From Micropterus salmoides (lineage: Eukaryota; Chordata; Actinopteri; Centrarchiformes; Centrarchidae), in assembly GCF_014851395.1 (NCBI RefSeq), contig NW_024040040.1, positions 20,124,000-20,187,999 of the forward strand: 64,000 bases of DNA. The letters are read 5' to 3'. A model generated the notes under the pieces. The model saw nothing but the letters and a program-made list of their open reading frames with translations. It had not been told where the DNA came from and searched no databases. Below are positions 52,061 to 61,230 of the stretch, piece after piece; position 1 is the stretch's first letter; each line of letters begins with the position of its first letter. The position numbers were made by a program, and so were the translations under genes.

Positions 52061-52534
52061 TATAACGCATTGTGTAACTTCTGCACACAGTTTTCTGCTC
52101 TGAAAATTTTGGCTATACTTCCAGGACTTATGTGTTCTACCTGTTAGACAATGTTTTACACCATTCTCTCTCTTTTTTGAGAATATTATTTAGCCATAGT
52201 TATATTATTCTAATTTAGCATGGTACTTGCCTTTGTCACCTCCAATACCTAATTGTGAGAATAATTGTGTTCATAAATATCCTACAATTTATAACTGAGT
52301 TAAAGTTATTTCAATAAATTCAAATATAGAACTTATCTGTTTATTGCAATTGATTCAGCATCTTCACCAGGAGTAGAGAAATGGCCCCTTCTGGTTGAAA
52401 CTGCAATTTAGAATTTTTGGAAAGGGAGATAGATAACTTACAGATAAACCTACATGAACTGTCTTCCATCAAAGCATCCATGTGTAGAGTAAATTCCAAA
52501 TAATGAGGTAACTTTTTTTGGTAGTGATGAAAAC

Positions 52535-53624
52535 TAGTGCTGGGCAACGATCTAAGTAACAAACTAAATTTTTTAATTGTGATTAATTGCATTGTTATGT
52601 GCAAAATTGAATAATTCTAAATTAATGTATTGCACACTTTGTGGTTTGCCAACACTTTAAACAAATAAGGTGCTTTTTACCAGCAGTATTCCCTTTACAC
52701 AGTAGCAATAAAATATTTCTTGTAAATCTCAACTTAAACATTAATGTAATCAAATCAAATATAAAACCAAAGCTATTTGCCACTGCCAGGGAATTACCTT
52801 TTATCTAGCTTGTTAAAACAAGTTACCATCAGAGTCCAGTTTTCTTGGGATTTTTTCTGAGCAGGTATCAGCAGAAACACTTTTCTTTTGTCAGGGAGCA
52901 GCAGAAACAGTCTATCTTCAGTAGCAAGTTTCCCTGTTACAGTGAGGTGAAGTGGTCCAGCACAAGGTGTACTGGGTGCGTTCGCCTCACGCACACGCTC
53001 GCCTGCTGCTGAAGTTGAATTGTCTTGAACTTTTTGTACGCGACGCACGGCACAAATCATTGGAAGAGAGACTGATCCTCGCTGTTTGTGAGTTTCCAGA
53101 ATCTAAACAGTTATCAGGACTTCAACAGGAAGGAATTCACATGGCAGAGCATCCTGCCAATCCAAACTAAATGCAGGCCTATCAGGTAAAGTTAGCCTAT
53201 GTATAATTTTGATTTAAGTTAAAAAGGCTACGGCTGTGCAGCGCACAAAAGCCGTTGCCATGGTTACTATCCATAGAGCGCCTGCCGTTCACTCACGGAG
53301 CGCTTTCTCCCTTTCTGTTCACCTGAGAGAACCTGCTAAAGCCTTTCTCCGCTGCTTGTTTGGGAGGGTTATTTGCAGGCTGATCAACATCCCACCTCTC
53401 CTGTGACCCATGGTGTGACTGTAGGCCTATGTGTATTCAGAGCCAGTGAGCAATGGACTTTCAAAATAATAATAAAAAAACTGCGTTAACGTGCGATAAA
53501 AAAAATGTCGGAGTTAATTAATTAACGCATTAATGTGCCCAGCCCTAATGATAACATTAACTGTTGATGTATTGATTACTGTGAATGTCTTGAACTCCTA
53601 CCATGATATTTTAACAATTTGAAC
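52535..53624 (-). mobile_element. hAT-like composite element (copy 3, longer interior)
   Basis: In reverse orientation to copies 1 and 2. It begins TAGTGCTGGGCAACG (52,535); the inner right end is GCCCAGCCCTAA (to 53,548), and a further 76 bp (to 53,624) match the sequence outside the inner end of copy 1. It keeps about 250 bp (53,155-53,415) that copies 1 and 2 lack, and lacks about 50 bp that they have. So copies 1/2 are internal-deletion derivatives. No transposase is recognisable. Confidence 0.65.
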
Positions 53625-54520
53625 TATAGTTTAGATGTATAGCGATATTATATGTAAAAAACTAAAATTAAAAATGCACTACAGACTGTAATCATTATCT
53701 GCCATACTGTATGCCATCAAAATTGGTCCCCCAGCGATTTCCAGTTTAAATGACCATTTTGAGTTTTGAAAATGTCAGAAATGGATTCACTATCCCCAAA
53801 GATTGTCCAAATTGGCCAAGCACTTTCTGAAATTCATAAATGTGACTATGCTACTTTATGCTAATTGCCCAACATGTGCAAGTTAGCATCCGGCAGTTTT
53901 ATAATGCTGGGGACCCATACTATACATTTCTAGCTTAAAACTTAGGGGTACTCAACATTTCCGGGTTCACCTTTCTGGCAAGTAGACTGTAAGGATCCAG
54001 CAATCAAAAGAATCAAAACAGCTTTTCATACAAAATTAATTCAAGTTGTGAATCCTGTCATGCAAAGTCCATCGCTCTCTGTCTGCTAATTTCTACCACA
54101 CTTCTCTCATCCTGCAACGTGTTGCTGGGCATGTTAGTTTTCGTTACCTTGCTGCCTACAAAATAAAAGTTCATAAGCCTAGATCAAATGAATGACGTGT
54201 ATTTGATCATTTTTATACAAGTAATATTCATACTGTTATATATATACTGAAATAATAAACTGTTTCATAGTAGCCTATTTCAGCTTTGTGAAAAAGGAAT
54301 TAAAGGCCTGTCCCATATGGATGCCTGTCCCAAATATACACTGAAAAAAGGGAGACTGGTCACCTGTTAGATTTATCAAATTATATTTAGTGTATTTTAC
54401 TAAAGGGTTTTATGTTCTTAAGTGAAACGTGATAGCATTGTGTGGACTGCACATTAAATGCAGAAAGTGTGAACAAACATATTTAGCTCATGTTGGGATA
54501 AAGTTAGTCAATCATTAGTT
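53625..54520. other. Non-coding DNA, no gene seen
   Basis: AT-rich, no exon. Appearance suggests old transposon debris around 53,700-54,000, but I cannot name a family. Confidence 0.4.
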
Positions 54521-54529
54521 CTCATTTTT

Positions 54530-54537
54530 TCTCGCGA
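54530..54537 (+). promoter_or_regulatory. TCTCGCGA core-promoter motif
   Basis: TCTCGCGA is the core of the vertebrate TCTCGCGAGA promoter element, typically close to the start site of TATA-less genes. It stands before a local cluster of CpG (CGCGAT, CACGCACGG, CCGCGC, CCGACG, GGTCGA, CCGTCGC) in otherwise AT-rich DNA, and about 130 bp before a good splice donor. Confidence 0.5.
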
Positions 54538-54544
54538 TATTCAC

Positions 54545-54666
54545 GCACGGGTGCAAATGCATTTCGGGAAGAAGAAAGAATAGTCCGCGCTTTTTCCGAC
54601 GTTCCCACTTGCAGCTTCCAGCTCAACTCGCCCTGGGTCGATTCCACCGTCGCTCAGCTCAACTCT
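54545..54666 (+). other. Probable 5' UTR first exon of the SAMD3-like locus
   Basis: CpG-rich sequence following TCTCGCGA, ending at CAACTCT before the donor GTAAGTATG at 54,667. The start is approximate. No initiating ATG leads to a long frame, so I read it as untranslated leader. It could instead belong to a non-coding transcript. Confidence 0.4.
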
Positions 54667-54896
54667 GTAAGTATGCTTTGCTAATAGCCTGCTGGTAACC
54701 GCAATGAAATAATGTGGGACTCCCATTTTCGAAGAGAGCAAAGTAAATATCAGATTTTACAAGATGAAAGTGAGACTAATGATCTTGACCGCTCGTTAAG
54801 CACCTGCAACAAACGGTTGCGTAGCTCAGAGTAACTTTACCAGTAAGAGAGAAACAGTAACGTTAGAGAGAGACGCGTGCACCATGTAATTTACAG

Positions 54897-54978
54897 ACAG
54901 AATACAATAATGGTTCGACGAATTAGAGGTTTATTGCAGCAAATTGAAATTGGGCATTTTTGGAACAAGAAGGTTTTG
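54897..54978 (+). CDS. Candidate exon 2 with start codon (SAMD3-like locus)
   Basis: The exon would begin after an AG at 54,895-54,896 (alternatively 54,899-54,900), with a poor pyrimidine tract, so the acceptor is weak. The ATG is at 54,910 and the frame (MVRRIRGLLQQIEIGHFW...) stays open for 23 codons to a strong donor, TTG|GTAAGT, after 54,978, leaving phase 0. I recognise no domain in these residues. Support comes from the downstream exon in the same phase and from the promoter-like region before it. It could be a chance frame. Confidence 0.35.
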
Positions 54979-55309
54979 GTAAGTTTTATTTAGTTTATGT
55001 CGAATTTAAATAAAGTTTGTTTTAACTATGAGCTAACAAGGTAATGTTAAAATAATTTGAGCTAATGTTAGTCATAGTTAGCCAGAGATACTTGATATAA
55101 GAATGTGTATGGTTGTATTTTCCTGTGTTTATTGGCTAACTGGGTTTAATTTATATAATCTATTGGTTACTGGAGAGATTAAAAAACAACTTTGGGGACT
55201 TTCATCAAACAAGAAGGAAGAGTTTGACTTGAAAGTCTTATGATTTTAACATATAGTCTACTTTTTATTTCATGGTAACGTTAATTTATGTTGCTCTTGG
55301 TTGTTGCAG

Positions 55310-55381
55310 ATGGACACTAAACTCACACTCCGTACATGTCATGTGGAGTCAGCTCTTTCAGTGTGGGCTCACGTTTGTGTG
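55310..55381 (+). CDS. Candidate exon 3 (SAMD3-like locus)
   Basis: A 72-bp open segment with good splice signals on both sides: acceptor TTGCTCTTGGTTGTTGCAG before 55,310 and donor GTG|GTGAGTAA after 55,381. It is phase 0 at both ends, 24 codons (MDTKLTLRTCHVESALSV...), and follows exon 2 in frame. No domain is recognised. It could also be used as a start exon, since it opens with ATG. Joined directly to the exon at 57,561 the frame stays open. Confidence 0.4.
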
Positions 55382-55435
55382 GTGAGTAATGTTCACATTT
55401 TTTGCCCACAGGGCAGGGTTCTGTAGTAGGGTATT

Positions 55436-55740
55436 CAGTGTTTCCCACAGAATGTCAGTCTATTTTTTTGAGTTAGTGCCAGTAGTTTTTACAACTTTTG
55501 CAACCTACAAATTTGACTACCTTTCATGTTTAAAAACAGGAGGGATTCTGCAAAGGGAGATCTCCCAGAGGCCTGAGGGCCGTTTCGGCCTGCCGTTAAA
55601 TAATAACTTGACCAGACCCAGCTATAATATAGCAAGTTTCTTTAAAAATTATAATATAGAAAGCAGGAGATTCCACGCACCTGCCGTCTCCTTGTCTTGT
55701 CTCTCGGTTTCTCTGCCAAATATACGTTGGTGACCGTTAA
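55436..55740 (+). mobile_element. hAT-like transposon end inside the intron (low confidence)
   Basis: CAGTGTTTCCCACAGAAT at 55,436 is the terminus of a common fish hAT-type family. The other end was not found and the right limit is arbitrary. A frame of 114 codons over it (55,389-55,733) has no domain. From 55,741 to 56,403 I see nothing else. Confidence 0.35.
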
Positions 55741-56403
55741 TAAGTCGTTGTTGAGAACTGCCACGTAGGTGGCCACAAGTTTTAGCGTTGGTGCATCTAA
55801 AGCCTTTTCAGATGGGGTGCGAGGCTCCGTTTGCAGACTGATTTGGATTCGCAGGGTCTCACTGCACTACTTACTGTATGTGAGCAGACATACAGTCCTT
55901 GTTAAAATAACCTACCTTTGTAAATGGCCAGTACAACCTATATTATGCAGTATTGCACTTGACAAAAAGTGCTAACAGCCTCTAGTTATTGACTGAATCA
56001 TTCAATTATGAGAGCTATATTTGATGAATTATGGCTCAAATAAATAACCATTCTGAGGCTGCAATCACTTTTTTGCAAGAAGGTTAAGCTACGGCTTTTA
56101 TATTGGTTGTATTTGCAATTTAAAGGGTCATCTTAATAATTAATATAAATTGTTGTAAAAGATATTTAAATAAAAATATAGTTCTGCAGTCTTCATTATA
56201 GACACAGTGATTGGACAATACTATGACCAGCAAATGGAGATTGGCCCCGAAAATCCTGATAGGAGTACCCCTAGTATGTTTAGTTGTTGTTGTTTGATAT
56301 TTCATAATTTGACAGCATGTTTATTTTTAATTAGAAATACTTATTTGTGATAACTTTCTTTGATTTATCCTTATTTATTTTATTTTTTCTTTTCTTTTTC
56401 AGT

Positions 56404-56463
56404 GACGAGAGAAAAAATGCTGTGAATGTGGTGTTGTAAAGCCTGCCCCTCAGATTTACCAAG
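56404..56463 (+). pseudogene. Possible degraded penultimate exon of the SAMD3-like gene
   Basis: A strong pyrimidine tract (TTTTTTCTTTTCTTTTTCAG) precedes a segment that reads DERKNAVNVVL, a stop (TAA), then SLPLRFTK, ending before a donor-like GTAGGT. The pattern weakly recalls the segment that precedes the C-terminal domain in SAMD3-like fish proteins. In the phase set by exon 3 it opens with TGA, so it cannot be coding in that transcript. It may be a dead exon, a poison exon, or chance. Confidence 0.25.
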
Positions 56464-57106
56464 TAGGTCCCATGTATTAGTATCCAGAATTGCATCGTCT
56501 TTTAGGACTAAACGTTGAACTGTTGCCGGTGTTCTGACGATCTATGCTGCCTTGCCGAAAAATGCTTCCATTTTACTCGGCCCTGCTCCGTTTTCCATTG
56601 GAGATAGCAACGCCACACACAACTGCTGCGACGTAATGTTCAATGCGACACACACACCAGTGATCCACACAGCTCTTAAAATATATACAGTCTGCGGTTA
56701 AAACATTTGAATATTCCTCAGAATGTAAAGACAGATAAGCGGTATGAAAACCTTCCAGCTGTGTTTTCCTCTGCTGTTGTTGCTGCAGCGGTCTGTGTGA
56801 CGGCGCAGCAATCCCCGCAGCCACTTGCAGAGCTCCTCAACTCAGAAAATATTCAAGCACATTTTTGTTCCGCCATCACTTCTTGTAAAACTGTCAATAT
56901 TCGAAATCTACACAGCTGATTTCTCACCTCAAAACTTCTCAGAAGTGGATTTAGTGATGACATTTCATAAGAAAACTGTAAAATATAAAACCTTCTGTTG
57001 CTGGCCTCTGTCTGGTGCAGCAATGATGATGCAGTGAATAGTGAATATTTTCTCTGACCAATCAGCAGTCTGTCGTGTTTTTCTTGTTACATTTTAGTAT
57101 CCCTCA
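56464..57106. other. Intronic DNA, no feature recognised
   Basis: Unique sequence between the possible dead exon and the transposon remnants. Overlapping 70-83-codon frames show no domain. Confidence 0.4.
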
Positions 57107-57239
57107 GCTCGCTTGGAACCTCGACGGAAGTGAGGTGATACGAAAAAAAGTACCTGGAAGCAGGTACAGGTACAACATTTCTACAATGGAAACCCAAATA
57201 AAGGCGAGTGGAGCCAAAGGGCCTCTGCTCAGACTAGCT
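57107..57239. repeat. Dispersed teleost repeat fragment
   Basis: CAGCTCGCTTGGAACCTCGA, AAAAAAAGTACCTGG and CAATGGAAACCCAAATAAAG resemble a common fish non-autonomous element. It abuts the next repeat, suggesting nesting. Confidence 0.4.
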
Positions 57240-57501
57240 TGGTTTGAGGGCGTGCCTGACCCCGCTAGCCGCTTGGCAAGCTTTATGGCGCGTTTTCATT
57301 GTGACGTCACAAGTAAAGGAAGTGAAGGGCTGGACTACAACGAGCTGTTTTCAGTTCAGAGCAGAGTTTTCTGTGGGAGATGGGAACTCCCTTTGGGCTG
57401 GACTTTGGGCTTTTTCACTTTGCAAACCTGTGACATGCACAAAAAAGAGAACTCAATAAAGGAGAGGGGGAAAGCCAAAAAGCATAATATTACCTCTTTA
57501 A
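57240..57501. mobile_element. Partial copy of the TTAA-flanked MITE
   Basis: Reverse-oriented relative to 26,902-27,679. The outer end GCATAATATTACCTCT|TTAA is at 57,482-57,501, and the inside (GGCTGGACTACAACGAGCTG, AGCAGAGTTTTCTGTGGGAG) matches the first ~270 bp of the full copy. The other half is missing. It ends about 60 bp before the acceptor of the coding exon. Confidence 0.7.
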
Positions 57502-57560
57502 AAGATGCCCTATGTCCTAATGAGGTCTGAGTTTAAATAATTGTCCTTTCTTTTCACCAG

Positions 57561-57869
57561 GAAATGGCTGAGACCCATTTCTTCAAAGCCATAGAGATGA
57601 CGACTGTGGGGATCTATGTCGTGAAAGACACTGCCACCAGCGAACCCTCTAACGTTGGACTAGTCATCGAGGGTGTGGTGGCATTTCGAGATCTTGAGAA
57701 TGTAGCCCTTGCGTCTGCAATGTTGTTTGGACTCTTGTATGCATTAAACATGCAGTACCCTACAAAGCTCCGCTACACTTTTGAGATAATTCAGAAAATA
57801 ATCATGGAGCTGGATGCGGGGGACCTGTCAAGAAAGGCTCAAAGCCTGAAAACTAGGCTCCACCAGTGA
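57561..57869 (+). CDS. Terminal exon of a SAMD3-like protein (C-terminal domain)
   Basis: Acceptor TTTCTTTTCACCAG precedes 57,561; the frame enters in phase 0 and runs 102 codons to TGA at 57,867 (101 residues if the internal ATG at 57,564 were used). Visible features, numbered from that ATG: EMTTVGIYVVKD (11-22), a variable linker, VGLVIEGVVAFRDLENVALA (31-50), a hydrophobic stretch MLFGLLYALNMQYP (53-66), and LRYTFEIIQKIIMELD (69-84) ending in a basic tail. This layout matches the C-terminus of the large teleost family annotated as sterile alpha motif domain-containing protein 3-like, whose biochemical role is unknown to me. Full-length members have several hundred residues with upstream SAM/coiled regions. 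Those are not seen here, so this is a short form, a truncated duplicate, or the last exon of a decayed gene. The exon itself has no stop or frameshift. Confidence 0.62.
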   Translation, partial: EMAETHFFKAIEMTTVGIYVVKDTATSEPSNVGLVIEGVVAFRDLENVALASAMLFGLLYALNMQYPTKLRYTFEIIQKIIMELDAGDLSRKAQSLKTRLHQ

Positions 57870-57956
57870 AGAGAGCTCATTGTTTTCATTTAGTTTATAG
57901 CAACATTACCTTCGCTGTCTGTACCTCTGTGTGTATATTGTGTAGGCTGCCTCCCT

Positions 57957-57976
57957 CCCCTCTCTCTCTCCTTACA

Positions 57977-58020
<44 letters not shown>

Positions 58021-58052
58021 ACTCTCTTTCTCTCTCTCTCTCTCTTTCACTC

Positions 58053-58089
<37 letters not shown>
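57957..58089. repeat. (CT)n microsatellite
   Basis: About 130 bp of CT with CTTTCACT interruptions. A CT run is a usual part of the L2/Maui 3' UTR immediately before the CACCCCAACCGGTCGAGG box, so it probably belongs to that insertion. Confidence 0.85.
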
Positions 58090-58337
58090 CCCCAACCGGT
58101 CGAGGCAGATGGCCGCCCACCCTGAGCCATGGTTCTGCTCGAGGTTTCTGCCTCTTAAAAGGAAGTTTTTCCTTGCCTCTGTCGCCTAGTGCTTGCTCTT
58201 GGTGGGAACTGTTGGGCTTCTGTAAATAGCATCATAGAGTACGGTCTAGACCTGCTCTTTTATGAAAAGCGCTGTGAGATAACTGTTGTTGTGATTTGGC
58301 GCTATATAAATAAAATTGAATTGAATTGAATTGAATT
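58090..58337 (+). mobile_element. L2/Maui-type LINE 3' UTR
   Basis: Diagnostic boxes in order: CACCCCAACCGGTCGAGGCA, GCCTCTTAAAAGGAAGTTTT, CATAGAGTACGGTCTAGACC, GATTTGGCGCTATATAAATA and TTGAA tail repeats. It is a 5'-truncated copy with no coding part, inserted downstream of the SAMD3-like stop codon in the same orientation. Confidence 0.85.
58309..58314 (+). terminator. LINE-borne AATAAA, possible poly(A) signal
   Basis: AATAAA within the LINE tail is the first clear signal I noticed downstream of the stop at 57,869, about 440 bp away, and is correctly oriented to end a SAMD3-like transcript. Confidence 0.3.
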
Positions 58338-58461
58338 GTTCTTGGCTCTTCTGGATTAGGACATGATTTTTGGCAAAGTAATAGTCTCCAACTCTACATT
58401 CCTGGACTCACTGGTGTTGCAACATGGTTTTGGGACTACCAGTCCAGTGATATTTTCCTTT

Positions 58462-59290
58462 TACAGTTGTGATTACTTCATAGTACCAGGAACATGTGAT
58501 TTTTACCATTCCATGTGTAAATGTGTTCAAATTTAATACATTGTTCAAAAACCCTTATCTTCCCATGGAATATTTAGAGTGCATTGTTTTATATATGGAG
58601 TCTGCAGTTCAATTTTAGAAATTATTTTACCTGTTTTAGACAACAAAGCTACACCAGGGAAGGGGGCTCAATGTATTTGTCTCCTGGTTTGATCAGGACA
58701 TGACTGTTGGGATGCACCTTTTCATTGTTTAGCTACAGTTTACATTCCTTGACTGAGTGATGTTGCAGCCTGGTTGTTTGTTCCCCAATCCAGTGAAAGT
58801 CAAGTTGTACAGTTTTGATTACAGTACCAGGCACATTTGAATTTAACCATTCCATTTTATTGTGTTAATATATAATGCATTCTTCAAAAACCTTGAGCTT
58901 CTCACAGGACAGTTCATGTATATTTGTTTTTGTTGATGCAGATGCATTTTGGAAATGCAATTGGGATTTTACCATTCCATTTACCATTTTACACTCTGGA
59001 ATCTGTTATTATAGCATGGTTCAAAAATCTTAAGCTTCCCACAGTACATTTAAGGTGTTTCTTGATGTTTTGATAGATGCAGATGCATTTAGAAAAAGCT
59101 GTTGTATGTATGTATGTATGTGTTCTTAGCTACAGTATGCAGTACACCCCAGGAAGCAGTGTTTCAGGCCTGGTGTTAGTACCACAAAGTTTTACAGTTT
59201 TGATTACTGTCCAGTACTAGGCACATTTTACTATTACATATGTTATATATCTTTGTCAAATCTTGACATCCCCATGGCATAGTATGGTGA
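58462..59290. repeat. Diverged tandem array, period about 350-385 bp
   Basis: A module TACAGTT-TGATTAC ... AGTACCAGG-ACAT ... ACCATTCCAT ... TTCAAAAACC-T ... CTTCCCA recurs from 58,462, 58,808 and 59,193, with a partial copy at about 58,965-59,050. Spacings are 346 and 385 bp. Parts between modules also echo each other (AGGACATGA near 58,359 and 58,695; TTAGCTACAGT near 58,730 and 59,128). No known family recognised. Confidence 0.6.
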
Positions 59291-59463
59291 ACATATAATT
59301 TTGGAAACTCAGCGCCATTTCTTTCTAGCCACACACCTGTGAAGCACATTCATTTGTTGAATAAAAGGTCAGAATTTAACGGACTCATAGTTTTTAATGA
59401 AAATATATTGTTAGTGTTTAGAATAGTTAAGTGAAATGTTAACGACGAGTCATCCAGGTCATG

Positions 59464-59673
59464 GTTATCCAAGAAAGGTTGAAATCAATGGCAACTGGAC
59501 TGGCTAAGGTTTCTTGAAGACGTTTCACTTCTCATCTAAGAGGCTTCTTCAGTTGTGGCTGAATGGTAGTTGTTCAATCAGAACTAAATATGCCTCTCAG
59601 ATGAGAAGCAAAACCCCTTCAAGAAACTTTAACTAGTGCCGTTGCCCTTGATTTCCACTTTCCTTGGTTAACT
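59464..59673. repeat. Fold-back (inverted-repeat) element
   Basis: Two arms of about 80 bp, 59,464-59,544 and 59,593-59,673, are reverse complements with scattered differences. The core TTTCTTGAAGACGTTTCACT and its partner around CTTCAAGAAAC are a widespread fish inverted-repeat element. The spacer is about 48 bp. Confidence 0.75.
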
Positions 59674-60699
59674 GTAATTTATTTTATTAATACATATAGA
59701 TTTAGAACATAGAAATTATAATTTAATTTCATGTGAAAAGAATATTTACAATAATCCCATTTCATTAACTTTATAGCAATATAAAGTACTTGTGTTGATT
59801 GAGCATGAATAGTCTGTGTTCGTCTGTGTTGCTTGAACGTGAATAATCTGGGTTGCTTGAACACAACTGTGTAAGTGGCTACCAAAGCAAAATAATTGTG
59901 TGCAACCAATGTCCACTATTCAATTGAGTAAATCCAATGAATTATTTTTTTCAGTGTAGGCATGGTCAATTTAGTGATTTTAGCAAATAAAAGCCCAGGC
60001 TATTAATGAGAGTTTTACGGTATGTTCACTTAATTTCACTTGAATATGGGAAAAGAATGTAATTTTGGGTTAACTTCCCCAAATCCAATACAAAGAGGGA
60101 CAGAGACACTAATGTTAGCCTAAACTCTGAGATAGTGGCATCTTGGGCTCCACACTGTGGATGTTCCCACCCTAAAGAGGACATGTTCACAATTTCACCT
60201 GTAACCCAACAGAATATATTCAGCTAATAAGCTTTTGGAAGTAATGCTAGGTTACTACTGTAAGTAAAAAAGGCTACTTAGCCAGGCTATCATTAGTGGC
60301 TCACATTAGAAGATACAATCAAACTGTTTACCTCATTCCTTACAACTGTGCAGTCATTACTGGATTTATTTTTACTTTCAATATTGATATATAAAAACAC
60401 AACACAACAACTTGACAAACCTGTGGGTGCAGTTTTCCAGTTAATACTTGTCTTTTATTCTCCAAACATTCCCTAAAAATGAGTAATAATGCAGACAAAA
60501 CAACAGGCTTGATGCCTGCAGTATTATTTTTTGGATTCTGTACACAAGGCACAAAGGTGCCGGGTAACAAGCACAGACTGGTTCTATTAAAAAAACGACT
60601 GTTTATCATTTATTTATCCATCAGAAAACAATTGGACGTTATGATTGCAATTTGCTTGATTAATGAGTTGATTAAGACTGTTAAATGTTTACAAAGGGG
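59674..60699. other. Non-coding AT-rich DNA, no gene seen
   Basis: Overlapping frames of 74-89 codons on both strands have no domain or splice context. Confidence 0.45.
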
Positions 60700-61230
60700 T
60701 TGAAATGCGTTCTCCAAATATTTTCAGAAAACAGGACGTCGCATCCCATCACAGCCGTCTGTAAACTTTAATTAAGCACAAACCCATTCAGACCCCCCTC
60801 CCATCCCCCCTCCTGGGATTCATTATTCCCACCTAAATCTGCATTTTTAATTATTTAATTTGAGATAACGTTTGCAAGTTGTAATTATTTATTTCTTAAA
60901 ACTCACAAAGAGCTGCTTAAAAAGTGCTCTCCATGAAAGGTGCAGCGGCTGAGGTAGGCCTGTAAATGAATGCAATTTGCACAATAAAAAATGATTCATA
61001 TTAGCAACTGCCTCAGTTCAGACATCAGTGTCTTGTGATTGTAAAGGCGTTTGCATCCAGGGTGCATCAAACTGGGAGGAGGAACACCAGCGTGTATTAT
61101 CATAACAAACAAGCTCCCATCAAAGAAATAATTAATGGCATTGTGCCCAATATAAAACATCCCATCATGCCTCAGAAGGCTGGGGGTAGGGTGCTGAGTT
61201 TTAATCGTGATCATAAAAAATGATCTTCCT
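60700..61230. promoter_or_regulatory. Candidate regulatory block (CNE-like)
   Basis: Unique sequence with CTTTAATTAAGCACAAACCC near 60,766, TTTTTAATTATTTAATTTGAG near 60,845 (only its core matters), and AAATAATTAATGGCATTGTG near 61,124. No repeat or exon overlaps it. Conservation untested. Confidence 0.35.

Noticed and set aside
57075..57530. 151-codon frame just upstream of the SAMD3-like exon
   Set aside because: It covers two transposon remnants and no domain; the real exon begins at the acceptor before 57,561 in its own context.
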